64,000 nt of DNA from Vermamoeba vermiformis (Eukaryota > Tubulinea > Echinamoebida). The translations under genes and the position numbers were made by a program. The DNA lies in the NCBI GenBank assembly GCA_045837725.1, contig JBEWZL010000145.1, positions 124,001 through 188,000 on the forward strand, given 5' to 3'. The stretch's first letter is position 1. Every line of letters starts with the position of its first letter. Shown piece by piece: positions 32,421 through 45,432 of the stretch. The notes under the pieces are model-generated. The model did no database searches. It was given only the letters and a program-made list of their open reading frames with translations, and was not told where the DNA came from.

Positions 32421-33808
32421 ATGCAACTCGCCTACTCTTTGCTGGATCGAGGCTTAGTCCCCGACTTTTTGACCCGAAAGGCCATTCGCAAGCTGCTGAA
32501 GCAACGTCTCTCGCAAGAGGATAAGGGCAATGCTGTCGCGCAACACCAAGCTAAAATGGACTTCATAAAACAACTCAAGACGATGCCGATCGCGTTGTCC
32601 ACTCAAGAGGCTAACGAGCAACACTACGAGGTACCGACAGAATTCTACTTGAAGGTTCTCGGAAAGCGATTGAAATACTCCTGCTGCTGGTACGGCTACG
32701 AAGATCCGAAGAAATCAAATCCTACCATTGACAATTTGAATGATGCTGAAAATGCTATGCTCAAGATTTATGCCGAAAGAGCTCAATTAAAGGACGGAAT
32801 GGAGGTTCTCGACCTTGTAAGTTCGGATCTTATCAAAAACCTTTATTTTGATTTTTAAAAATAGAAAAAATATCACAAAAAATCTCAATTAATTTGAAAT
32901 TTGAGAATCGCATGTGCAAACCATAACATATGCTAATCGTGACACAGGGCTGTGGTTGGGGCTCTTTTACTCTTTGGTGCGCCGAGCATTTTCCAAATTG
33001 CAAAATCACATCCCTCTCCAACAGTGCTACTCAGCGTCAATTCATCGAAGGACGATGTGCTGAGCGTGGATTTAAAAATGTGCGCGTTATTACATGCGAC
33101 ATCAATAATGCAGAAGCTTTGCCAGATATGGAAAGCAAATTCGACCGTGCGATCAGCATTGAAATGTTTGAGCACATGAAGGTACGCTCAATCAAATAGT
33201 AAATTATATATACTAATCACCTATACTAATTAGAATTACGAACGATTGACTCGTCTCGTATCAAAGTGGCTCAAGCCGGAAGGTTACATTTTCATTCACA
33301 TCTTTACGCATCACAAATACGCTTATCACTACCTCGTTGAGTCCGAAACTGATTGGATGGCCAAATATTTCTTTACTGGCGGTACTATGCCTTCAGGTAC
33401 GCCTTTTTTTAGAACGAAATGATTTTCTGGTTTCTAAGTTACTTTGCTTTCTAGATGATTTGTTATTATACTTCCAAAATGACTTGAAAATTGTCGATCA
33501 TTGGCGCGTCGATGGACGAAACTACGGATTAACTTCGGGTATGTTAATTATGCAACCATTGCAAAGAAAAATTCGTTACACATCTGATCCTAACTCGATT
33601 TTCCTTTTCAGAACACTGGCTTCAAAACATGGACAAAGAACTTCCTGCAATTAAAGAGCTCTTCGCCAAGACTTACGGCCCTGAGAACGTGACGCTGTGG
33701 GTGATGCGCTGGCGTGTGTTTTTCATGTCGTGCGCTGAATTGTGGAAGTACGACAACGGCCAAGAGTGGATTGTATCGCACTACTTGTTCCAGAACAACA
33801 AGAAATAA
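32421..33808 (+). CDS. Coclaurine N-methyltransferase-like SAM-dependent methyltransferase
   Basis: Member of the cyclopropane-fatty-acid-synthase/CNMT superfamily that N-methylates amines. The start MQLAYSLLDRGLVPDFLTRK and NEQHYEVPTEFYLKVLGKRL, KYSCCWYG, MLKIYAERAQLKDGMEVLDL align end to end with plant CNMT. SAM motif I is DLGCGWGSFTLW (split by an intron in DL/GCG); then SLSNSATQRQFIEGRC, the family motif ISIEMFEHMKNYERL, HHKYAYHYLVESETDW and the C-terminal EWIVSHYLFQNNKK. Five exons, about 365 residues. The natural substrate in this organism is unknown. It converges on PCYT2 with an 89-nt gap. Confidence 0.92.
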
Positions 33809-33897
33809 GCACTGCAATCGTGTCATTATATAATATTAGAATAAACGGATTTATAAAAAAACTCGTTGCAAACACCAAGCTCTGAGTGGCTGTGGCT

Positions 33898-35413
<1,516 letters not shown>

Positions 35414-35634
35414 TGTGGTGTATTATAGAGTTAGTGTTTATTGATTACGTCGAGCAGCAGCGTCAAGGTTGGTCAAACACGTAGGTCTGAAATTTCATCG
35501 AACTAACTTTGACGAGCAAATTTTATTTGAAGGCCAAAACGCAAAAAACGAAAGGCTGGCATCCAGTTAAGACAGTCTTGAACGAACCCACGGGTCGTGT
35601 ATTTATTTATTATTGTAAATATTAAGTTATTATA

Positions 35635-38152
35635 ATGGCCAACAGGTTACACGATTTATATGGAACTCAGCCGCCATCCAGGAAAAAGCGAGCTCGAGAA
35701 GACGATGAAATTGACAACTTTGAAGCCAGCGGTACTGGACAAACTACAGTTGCTTCGCAGCATAAGCCAATTTTCGGCACACAGCCGTTATTCTTTGGAT
35801 TTGGAAGCAGCTTTCAAAACGACAAACCCCAAAATAATTTAAATCCAACTGACGATATCGAGGCATTATTAAATGCAGACCCAATGATGGGTACTAGTGG
35901 TGATATATTCCCAAATGCAAATAATTTTGGCTATTTAACTGCAAGCGGCAATTTCGTCGTAGATGGAGATCTGAATGGAGACGTCAGTGTGGACTATCAA
36001 GACCAAATGATGTTTATTGGTGAGGACGGCAACGTGCAGGGCCGTCCCTTGAACATGAGCATTGATAACAACTTCAATAGCAATGTCATCCATAATGTTT
36101 CTGAAGTACAAAGTCCGCCTTATGCAGCCTCAAATCCGATGACTCCTAATTTTGCTGCTTATTCTTCAACTGTTGGAGCTCAAATTCAAACTATCCCTTT
36201 GCAAGAACCCGCTACTGCCTCGATCGCAGCGAAAATTCTTACTGAAGAAAGAGTGAAGTTAAATAGTATTAAGGTACGTGCTATTGATATTTGCCGTGGT
36301 ATATGAATTTTTAGCAAAATTTTAAAAATGATTCTGACTTAAATTTCCAGATCGACCTTGAAAAATTAAAATGGGAGCAAAAAGAGGCATTGAGCGCAGC
36401 TGTAGATAATGACAAACAAAAACAAATGGCACTGTGGGGCGGAATTGAGAAGAAGCAACAAGAACTGAGAAAGAGAATCGAGGAGACTAAGCACATGTTC
36501 AATAGACTGTTATGTGAATATATTTTGGAGCCTATTGATATTTGCAGAGTCGTAAGTGCGGCACTTGAATTCCACTTATTGAATTATACTGAATATTTGT
36601 GCGTGCTATTTTTAGGCTTCGTTTAGCGGCGAAATCGAGCTTGAATCTCGACAACTTGAAGCCTATGAAACAGAGTTATTGTGGACTATGAAGCCTCAAG
36701 CTAATTCAGAAAGGTACACGAGGGCACACGCGTTCAGTATTAGGCTTTTATTAATACCACTTGCGACACAACAGATTACCAGCGCTGTTGGTCATCACAA
36801 AACAGCCGTTCCCTCGCTCAGTCAAACAAGGCAAACCGATGGAAGACGGTGTCACTGTGCGCCTATTGACAGGCACATATTATCAAGTGAGTTGTAGTGT
36901 TGACAAGTACTCGTGAGATGTTACTAATGTGTTCGAAAAGGTGTGGCCGACAGGTCCGGTTCGTGCGGATATTGTTACGGACTATACATCGCGATCAAAG
37001 AAGAATCCAGTCACTGTACAGAATAACACAAAGGCCATGCAGAACAACATTGCTGATTTCAATGTACGTTTGATAACGTTATATTCGCCTTGGGCCGTGC
37101 TAATATACTTCTAGGACTTGATTTTACCTCACGGCACACGTAAGAAGACCATTCATTTGAAGTTCGCGGTTGAAGTACAAATTACTCGACGTGATGGCAG
37201 CAGTATCAAGCGCGTGATCGAGTCTGATGGCTCAAAACCGTTCATTGTCAAAACAAATGAGAATCAGTGGGAAGAGTCTGAAGGTATTCTATTGAAGACT
37301 GACGCGTTTGGCACGCACAACGAGGTGCCATGGTACAAATTCGTCAACGCGCTGCAGAAGAGATATTTATTGGCCACGAAACAAGATTTACAAAAGCCCG
37401 CGCGACCGTTGTCAGTGCAAGATATCAACTACATTTTCCACATCAAGTTCACGGGCCCTTCGCACAGTAAGTCGTGCAACGATGCAGTTGTAATCAATTA
37501 TATTGTATTAATGTGCTCGTTAGTGCACCTACCGTCAAAGGATTCAGTCATCACCGTGAAGCAATACGAGCAGTTCTGGGACTGGTTTGGCCCTGGTCTG
37601 CACAAGATCAGATACCAACGCCACATGTGCCCGTTGTGGGTCCGAGGGTGAGTTAAAGCCACACGTTTATAACCATGTTTGTACTGACCTCAGTGCAGTT
37701 TAATTTGCGGTTTCATCAACCGAGCAGAGGCTGATCAAGTGCTTGCCAAGGCACCTGCAGGCACCTTCTTGATTCGATTCAGCGAGCGACACCCTGGTGG
37801 TTTTGCTATCGCTTACGTGGCCAATGAAGAGCCACTCATAAGACACTACTTGATTCAACCTGACGACGTGTTTGGTGCCAAAAAGACACTGCCGGACTTC
37901 TTGGGCAGCGCGAAGAACTTTGAGTATGTCGTGCAAATCAATACCGACGACGAGGGCAACAGAATTTACAGACAGTTGGGCAAAGATGCCTCGCTGGCTG
38001 AATTCTACGCGAAGAGAAATGCTGAGGACACAGACGGCTACGACAATCAGCTCGACACAACGAGCCACAGACTGGGCACGATGTCACTCAATCAAGCGCA
38101 GGTTAATGGTGTGCCACCTCCTGGCGCAGTTAAGATCAAAACACCAAAATAA
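35635..38152 (+). CDS. STAT-family transcription factor with SH2 domain
   Basis: Signal-responsive transcription factor. The N-terminus starts MANRLHDLYGTQPPSRKKRA (basic, then Asn/Gln-rich, about 220 residues). A coiled coil follows (KWEQKEALSAAVDNDKQKQM, KKQQELRKRIEETKHMF). The DNA-binding/linker region has LVITKQPFPRSVKQGKPMED, VRLLTGTYYQVWPTGPVRAD and KRYLLATKQDLQKPARPLS. The linker WDWFGPGLHKIRYQRHMCPLW leads to SH2: GFINRAEADQVLAKAPAGTF with LIRFSERHPGGFAIAY, containing the phosphotyrosine-binding Arg. A candidate tyrosine phosphorylation site is GYDNQL near the C-terminus. Eight exons, about 700 residues. The layout is that of Dictyostelium-type STATs; the metazoan N-domain is missing. 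Confidence 0.92.
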
Positions 38153-38263
38153 TGTTTATTTGTTAATGTTGTACACAATACGTAAATCGAGATAGAACCA
38201 GATCGCACCACGTCAAAATTGCGCCATTTTTTAGGCCTCATTTTATTTAAACAACCTAACATC

Positions 38264-38916
38264 ATGCAACAAGAGAGCAGCTATAATGCTGCAATTTTAA
38301 ATTTTATTACAGAAAAGAATAGGCCTGTTACCAATGTCGAGCTTGAATCTTTGGAATTGAATGATTTGGATTCGGAGCTGCAGAAGTTATTGGCGAGGAA
38401 TTTAATGTAAGAAAATAATTATAATATGTCTATATAAAATCTAATGCATTATCAAGCATACAATTGGACTTGGAAAATGAAGATCCGAATCTGAGAATTT
38501 TTTGGGTTGGAGAAGGAGAGCAACCTCAGATAAAGGTCTGTTATCATGAAGATAAATTCATATTCATTGATTTAAAAATATCTAGAGCGTCGCAGATGAC
38601 TTACGAGAACAGATCGAGCAAGTCAATCAAGAAATAATGAAATTAACCGAAGAAGAGTAAGTTAACGATTATTAATATCGTATACATCTTTAACATGATA
38701 CATTAGATCACAAATTGAAGATATTGGCAATTACGTCGACATTCTACACGAGTATAACGACCTGAAAGACACCGGGCAAGCATTATTAGGCCAGCTAGGT
38801 AAGTCAGACCGTTAAATACTATTTGAACATTCATTAAGATACTTTTAATAGCTACCATCGAGGGAGTTACGACGAAGGAAATGTATAAACGGTACAAATT
38901 GAAGCTCGAAGACTGA
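38264..38916 (+). CDS. SWI5: DNA repair protein SWI5 homolog with N-terminal extension
   Basis: Swi5 with Sfr1 stimulates Rad51/Dmc1 strand exchange. The C-terminal part, IGNYVDILHEYNDLKDTGQA and LLGQLATIEGVTTKEMYKRY, matches the Swi5 core LLHxYNExKDxxQxLLG. A coiled-coil lead-in DDLREQIEQVNQEIMKLTEE precedes it. The N-terminal 65 residues (MQQESSYNAAILNFITEKNR, then LDSELQKLLARNLI and LRIFWVGEGE) look like a winged-helix fold, not usual for Swi5. Five exons; the third intron uses an unusual GTCTGT donor. About 145 residues. Starts 111 nt after the STAT stop and converges on the dioxygenase gene with a 46-nt gap. Confidence 0.85.
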
Positions 38917-38962
38917 GACCGTAGTGTAAATATGTACATATAATCTGTTAAATAGCGAACAT

Positions 38963-40316
38963 TTATGGACGATACAATAAAGGGAAGAATTGGCCCTATG
39001 AAAGATACTGCGATTAGGACAAGTCTGCATTGCAATGTTCGGTACGTACCTCAATCTTTTGCCCTTTAGGCACGACAGGCACACCAGACAACAAGGCCTC
39101 GTCGCTGTCTGACTTGGTGCCGTCTTGGAACACATTGACGACGACTGCTCGGCGAGGCACTTTTGAATTGTTGCCGTACGAGCCGTGGACCATGAGTGCG
39201 TGGTGAATGCACGCGTGTCCTTTCTATTGTGACGGTGACACGTGTCAGACAAAGCAAAGTATTTACATGCAAAGTACGTACCTTTAACAGCATGGGCTTG
39301 CGGTTCTCAAACTGAACGAGCTGTGCAGGTGTGAGCACTTCTTTGATCGAGTCCATGTTGTTGAAGTGGCGACTAGTGATCGGCAACAGGTCCCATTTGT
39401 GCGAGCCTGGGATGTAGTGCAAACAGCCATTCTCCACTGGTGAGTCACGTGTTAGAAAGTGAGATCTAAACTAATGGAATGGACTTACGGGTCTGGTCGT
39501 CGAGTGCAATGTGAATGGTCAAGTGGCACATGGGCGTAGATCTGGTCCAATAGCTGTAGTCTTGGTGCCAACTGGTCATTCATATCGATTAGTAACGTAC
39601 GTAATACGCGAAATGAAATGAACTTACGCCACAGGACCTCCGTGCTCCGCTGGCTTGCAAAACAATTGATCATGCCAGAAACGTACTGGCAACTGTTCTT
39701 CGGTGGCATTGATGCTCGCTGCGAGAAGTTGTGATGCTGGTGCTAGTATTGCTGGGTGCCATAGTATGTCTAGAGAACATTAGCATAATGAGGATCTAAG
39801 AAAGGAGTCGTACCGTGGTATGGAACTGAAATTCTCCATGCACCTGAACCAAAGAAAGAAAAGTGTTATATTCGCGGGTATAGGACTTATAGTAGTATTC
39901 TTATTACCTAATGAATGGAATAAAACTTGATTGGGGTCACCAGACTCATTGGAATGAAATTCGTACCAGAGTCCAAACTGAATTTACGATCAGCGATGGT
40001 GCAAATAATTTTAAAAAATTGTTGATAATAATGTGGGATGGGAATTGAATTGAAGCAAATAGGTGGATCTGATTTCTTAAAGTTTCAGTGAAATTACCTT
40101 AGGATGCTTCTCGCTCATTAAAAGCGCTAGTTCCTTAATAAAATAATCGACTTGTTCTTCGGTCAATACAGGAATGTCGGTAACATAGCCGGTTGCATTG
40201 AAATGCTCGATCTGTTCCTTGCTCAATTTGAATTTTGCCCACTCTTCTTTAGTAGCAGGTTGCTGAACTAAATTCTTATCGATAGGGTGGTGAATAGTGC
40301 TAAGATCTCCTTCCAT
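38963..40316 (-). CDS. Phytanoyl-CoA dioxygenase family protein (PHYHD1-like)
   Basis: Fe(II)/2-oxoglutarate-dependent oxygenase. It begins [20 protein letters not shown], then [20 protein letters not shown]. The catalytic core shows [20 protein letters not shown] (His-x-Asp metal ligands), [21 protein letters not shown], and [20 protein letters not shown] (distal His and the co-substrate-binding Arg). The last exon is read as [10 protein letters not shown], using the CATAG acceptor, which restores the family ending; an acceptor 12 nt earlier would stop at once. About eight exons, roughly 310 residues. Start codon is 51 nt from that of METTL1. One intron carries the palindrome TGACACGTGTCA. 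Confidence 0.9.
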
Positions 40317-40367
40317 AGTGATTTAAGTGTTGTGCTGCGGATGTGCTTTATTTCAGATCAAAACACA
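40317..40367. promoter_or_regulatory. 51-nt bidirectional gap, dioxygenase / METTL1
   Basis: The shortest divergent gap in the window. Both transcripts must begin inside or beyond it, so the 5' UTRs are tiny or the promoters overlap the opposite gene's first exon. Confidence 0.45.
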
Positions 40368-41635
40368 ATGGCAGACAACAACGAGAAGCCGATGGAAGTT
40401 GAAGAAGACTCCTTTGAAGAGGAGAATGAGAATGAAAGCGATCAAAACAATGCCGGTGAGGCAGGCAAAGACGGTGAACAGAAAAAGAAGGGCAGAAAAC
40501 GAAAGCGCATCATCCCGTTCCATAAGATCAAGGCTCACAAGAATCCTTTATCTGACAGCAATATTAAATAGTAAGTGCTTGATATTATTTTTAATTATAT
40601 ATTACGAATTTGTGTCGTTCAGTGCCTTCGGGTTCTGCGATAAATCCAAAAATAATCAAAAAATATCTAAAATTAAATTATCTGCACTACCGTTCGTGCA
40701 TATAAAAATACTAGATATTTTATTGCATATTTTAATTAATTTATTATTTTGAAGCCCCATCTCGCCCGACGCCGTTGACTGGACCAAATTCTATCCCAAG
40801 ATTGACAGTGCTACTCAACACGTTGAATTCGCTGATATTGGATGTGGTTTTGGTGGTCTATTAAGTACGTACTGTAGTACTAATCATCATTCGGCCGTTA
40901 CAAATTATTTTTTTTGCTCTGGATCTCGCGTGTTTGACGCAACGCCACGCCGTTCAAACGCATCTGTTACTAACAATACTTTTAATTATAGTCAGTCTGG
41001 CCAAGACGTACCCCGAAAACTTCTCCATGGGTCTAGAAATCAGACCTAAGGCCGTGGAATACGTGCAAGATCGCATTGACAAGCTGCGCAAGCGCGAAGA
41101 GGGCTTTAATATTGCAGTGGTGCAAACGAATGCCATGAAATACTTGCCGAATTACTTTAAGAAGGGTCAGGTACGCACTTACTATTGACATTAAATAACA
41201 AAACCAAATATTGATTTCTTTCGTAGTTGAAAAAAATGTTCTTTTTGTTCCAAGATCCGCACTTCAAGAAAAAGAACGAAAAGCGACGAATTATCAGCAC
41301 TTCATTATTGGCCGAATACGCTTATTTGATGGCTGTAGGTGGTCGAGTGTACATTATTACAGACGTGAAAGAATTGTTTGACTGGGAGTACTCGCACTTG
41401 AAGAAACATCCGCTCTTCCAAGAAGTGCTTGAGAAGGATTATGTAAGTCTAAATATACTATACTAGGGACCTATTAACTCATATGATGTCATAGGGTGAT
41501 GATAAGTGCGTGGACTTGATTCAAAATGCTACCGAAGAGGGCAGAAAAGTGACGCGTGAATCGGGCAGCAAATGGTTTGCCGTGTTCACACGCGTTGAAG
41601 ATCCTTATTCAGCTCAAAACAACGCCAATTCTTGA
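40368..41635 (+). CDS. METTL1: tRNA (guanine-N7-)-methyltransferase
   Basis: Catalytic subunit (Trm8/METTL1) that makes m7G46 in tRNA. The N-terminus is an acidic then basic extension (MADNNEKPMEVEEDSFEEEN, KKKGRKRKRII). An exon-spanning NPLSDSNIKYPISPDAVDW matches the METTL1 NPxxDxxxxYP start of the fold. SAM motif I is ADIGCGFGGLL; then MGLEIRPKAVEYVQDRI, VQTNAMKYLPNYF, and the hallmark FLFQDPHFKKKNEKRRI with HFK-K-H/RR residues. The end is TRESGSKWFAVFTRVEDP. Five exons, about 270 residues. No WDR4 partner is in the window. Stop TGA 41633-41635, 42 nt from the DDX11 stop. Confidence 0.96.
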
Positions 41636-41677
41636 AGTAAAACAGCTTTATTTAAATACAACGAGCACAAGTCCTAT

Positions 41678-44600
41678 TTACATTCGTCGCTGCGCTTGTC
41701 GCTTGCTTTCAATGTCGAGCTGGTCGTCTTTTTTCGACTTGAAGAACTGTGCAATACTTGCAAAGCTAGCGCCGAAGTTCGTATTGCTGTCGGGCTTGAT
41801 GAGCCGCGATGAGATCCATTTAGGCAGCTTATTTACTATACTACTGCGTGTGTATCGCTGGTCAATCATCACGATCGAGGCGTAGTCCCGGGCATGTCTG
41901 ATGGATCGGCCAATGGACTGATTGACTGCTTTCATACACAAGTTCTCGTAGTACTCGGAACCAGTGATCAGCTTGACCGAGTCTTTGGTGTTGATTTCTT
42001 GCGCCTTCTTGTTGATGTAGTTCATTTTCTCTTGCAGCACAGGGTCTTTGCTGTTCGGATACGGCAAGCCAACGACAACAACGCAGCGACCAAGTCCGTC
42101 TGAGAAGTTAATGCCTTCACTCATCTTGCCGCCCACGACACAGCTCAACAGGGCTCCTTTGGGCTTGTTGATCGGATTGTGGTTTTGGTCCTAGCAAGCA
42201 AGTCAATAACAATTCGCTCGTGCCCAATGAAGTACTCACAAATTCTGGGAAGTTATTTTCAATGCACTCTGCATAGGCACGCAATGTGTCCTCAACTTTG
42301 TTCGCTTGACGAGGCTCCCGGAATATCTAACCACGACCATTATTAGTCCGAGTCAGGGAGCATCTATATACACTGTGACAAGCCTACCTTCTTCTTGGCT
42401 TCGATGCGCTTGTCAATGCCGAGCTGACGCCAGATATTGTGCGTGTAATCTTCGTAGTAGTATGAAGGGAAGAACACGACAACACCGTCAGGGACCACGG
42501 TGCAGATGTTCACGAGTACTTGGCCCAGTTCTTCGAGCTAGCAAATTCTTGTTAGTGACATTACGTACAAATATCAGGTCACGCACCATCTTTTCGTTGG
42601 TTCTGCTGCTGAAAGTGAAGTCAAAGTCGATGTTGTTAGGCCCCTTGTTGACAATCAGCGCCACTAAATTCTCATCGGGGATGATGTGCGAGCACGAGAA
42701 GGTCGTTAGTCTCTCCTGTGGCACTTTGCCTCCGAACAGCTGTTGCGTGAAGTCCGTGATCTAAGTGGCGCGGTGTCAGGGTCATTGTGTTATTTCGGAG
42801 TTATCTTTTGTTGACTTACAGGCTGCATAGTACCGCCAGCTAGAATGACAGCGCGTGCTTGTTGCACAATGTCTTGGAAGTGTAGCTCGGGATTCAAGAG
42901 CAAAAACTTCATCGTCGACTTCTTCCAGTCTGGTACCGGTGACACGTGTCAGAAGCATAGCAGGTTGAAATTAATATTAATATTAAATATGTACCTGACT
43001 GCCGTGTGACGAGAATTCTTCCGTCTTGCACGCTGTTAGTGAGTGCCAAGAGAAATGACTCGATCATTCCGAGGGCGGGTCTGTGCACTGAAAAATCTTC
43101 GCTGGCCAGCTGTACTTTGACTAAACAAGGCAATCAGTCAACTAAAACTGTCCGATACACCACATTAATAATGTCTATTACGTACTGACAGTGTCCTGCG
43201 TGTGATTTTTGACCTCGACTTGGTAACTCTCGCAGAAGCCATTGACTTTCTTAACAATCTCACTGCGCTTAATGTACTTTTCAATTTTGAACATGTTCAT
43301 GTTGTCAATGCCCGTCTCGAACAGAAAATCATTCAAGTTGTGAATCGCACTCGATGGCTCTGATACGTTACTGGTCAAACACATGGATCCAGATCCAGAT
43401 CTGATTTCTTACCTTGCACTAGAGTCTTATTGTTATCACTATTATCTTCCTTATTCGGTCCATTAGTATTCTTCTTAGGCTCTAAATACTTCAAAAACGC
43501 TTTCAAAATGAACAACAGTTTCTCAATGTAAGAAATGTTCTTCGGTTTCAATCGCTTCAAATAGCGCTCTAAATATTGCGTCAATTGCGCGTGCGCTTGT
43601 GATATCTAAATAAGGAAATCAGTCACGTGGTCTTATCGTCGAGTAGTTTTTAAGGCGTGCCTTCAATACGTCAACCTCCACGCTGTAAATGTTGTTGATG
43701 GTCTCAATCAAGTTGTGAGCCTCGTCAAAGATGACAATGTTGTCGCTCAAATTAATATCCAGTGCTTCACGCGTCTCTTTGTGCAGGATCATTTGGTACG
43801 GCAGAATCACCAACTGTTGAGAAATGGAGTTTGTTAGGACGATATTTGCAGTTACCAAATAAGGCAAGTAGAGGGACGTACTTCAGCGGTTTTGATGGCA
43901 GATCGTGAGGCATAATAAGGGCACGTGTGGAGTTGTTTGCCCAGGGCTCCTAACTCTTCAATATCTTTGGCTTGGGCAAGGATCTTATCGCGGAAAATGA
44001 TCTGTTGATCGGGATTGTAGTAATCACAACGAGATTCACGCGCTGGTTGCTTTTCTAATAATTGCGCTTGTTTCTTATCGCGTCGGACGTCTTTCAGTGA
44101 ATTCGACTTCATCATGTCGAGACACGCGTCATTGATCTGATTGACAGTTGGCAAGAATTTGACCTGTGCATTAATGCAAAGATTCTTTCGTGAACCGAGA
44201 TTGACGAGTTTAATGTCTTCGAAGAATTTTGTGCGCTTGACTTCATTCACGAACTGCGTCAACTGCGAGTGCGTGCGACTGCAGTAGTAGATCTGAACGA
44301 AGTATAAATAAATAGGATAAATATAAACAGTTAATTAGGTACCTTTCTGACTTCAAAATTGTTTTTCTCTTCGTCGTTCTCTGGATTCAGTTTGAGATCT
44401 TTTTCGTCTTCGTCATCGCTGTCAATAATGCCGTAAAGTGCTTTCAATCCCTTTTTATCCAAGTCTTCTAATTTACTGCTCTCATCCTCCTCGCTCTCAT
44501 AATCATCGAGCAAGTGCTTGCTGTCGTCTTGATCTGCATTTTTGTTGTCTTTTTTCTTCGTACCGTCATTCTTGTCAACAGTTAGCTATTGTAATATCCC

Positions 44601-45198
44601 GAATAACTTCAATATCATACCATTTTGCGCATTTTTTGCACGGACCAGACGTACTCTGACTCACGCACTCGTTTGAGTCTGTTGCGCTGTTTTGAGATCT
44701 TCTCAGCCTGTTCTTGTTCGAGGGCTTGCTGTCGCTCAGCTTCTTTGCTCTTCTTGTACTCGATCATCCATTGCGGCACTATCATAATTTCATTTTAATA
44801 CGCGTTATTAAGCGAATAATAATCAACTTACGTTCTTTCTTTGGCGTGGATTCAGTCGCATTAGTTGTGCTGGTCGTAGAAGTGTTTGCAGTGTCTGTAG
44901 CGAGTGGCTTAGCCTCATTATCACGCAGCCATTGAAGAGCACTGCAAATAATACTCAAGGATTTGCCCTTATTTATTTGGAATAAATATTCAAATTATGT
45001 ATTTTTAAATTAATTCTAAGTATTTACCGTTCCAGTCGGTGACTCAAAAACGCCTACATTCTTCTTATCCAACGTTGAATATAAATTTGTCATAAAATCA
45101 GTCTGGATGCTGTAAGGATTGAACGGAAATGAAAATTCAGGCTTCTTCTTCGCTTCATTTGGAGTTGACTGCGCATTAGACGCATTTTGCTGTTCCAT
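41678..45198 (-). CDS. DDX11: DDX11/CHL1 Fe-S DNA helicase
   Basis: Superfamily-2 5'-to-3' helicase for sister-chromatid cohesion and replication. Walker [21 protein letters not shown] is split by an intron after SPTGT. An acidic/charged insert ([27 protein letters not shown]) follows, then [17 protein letters not shown], the Fe-S domain cysteines ([29 protein letters not shown]), the DEAH-box [40 protein letters not shown], and motif [22 protein letters not shown]. About 14 exons and roughly 900 residues, complete. All four cluster cysteines are present, so the protein should depend on the CIA pathway served by NUBP1. Confidence 0.94.
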
Positions 45199-45432
45199 TT
45201 GTGCTATTTACTGGAACAACGAATTTAAAAATTTAAATGTCAAATGGCGGGAGCAGAACCTAGCATTAGCACCCTCTATCGAAAGATTCTAGAAGATTAA
45301 TTTTACCACTTGGAGGTTAGAAAAACAACGCTTTAATGGTATATTATACAATTATACAGTCTATTTACATTTAAAACAAACTTCGTGTTTCGATCGCGAC
45401 CCGATCTTATCGAGTTTCGTGACATACACGTA

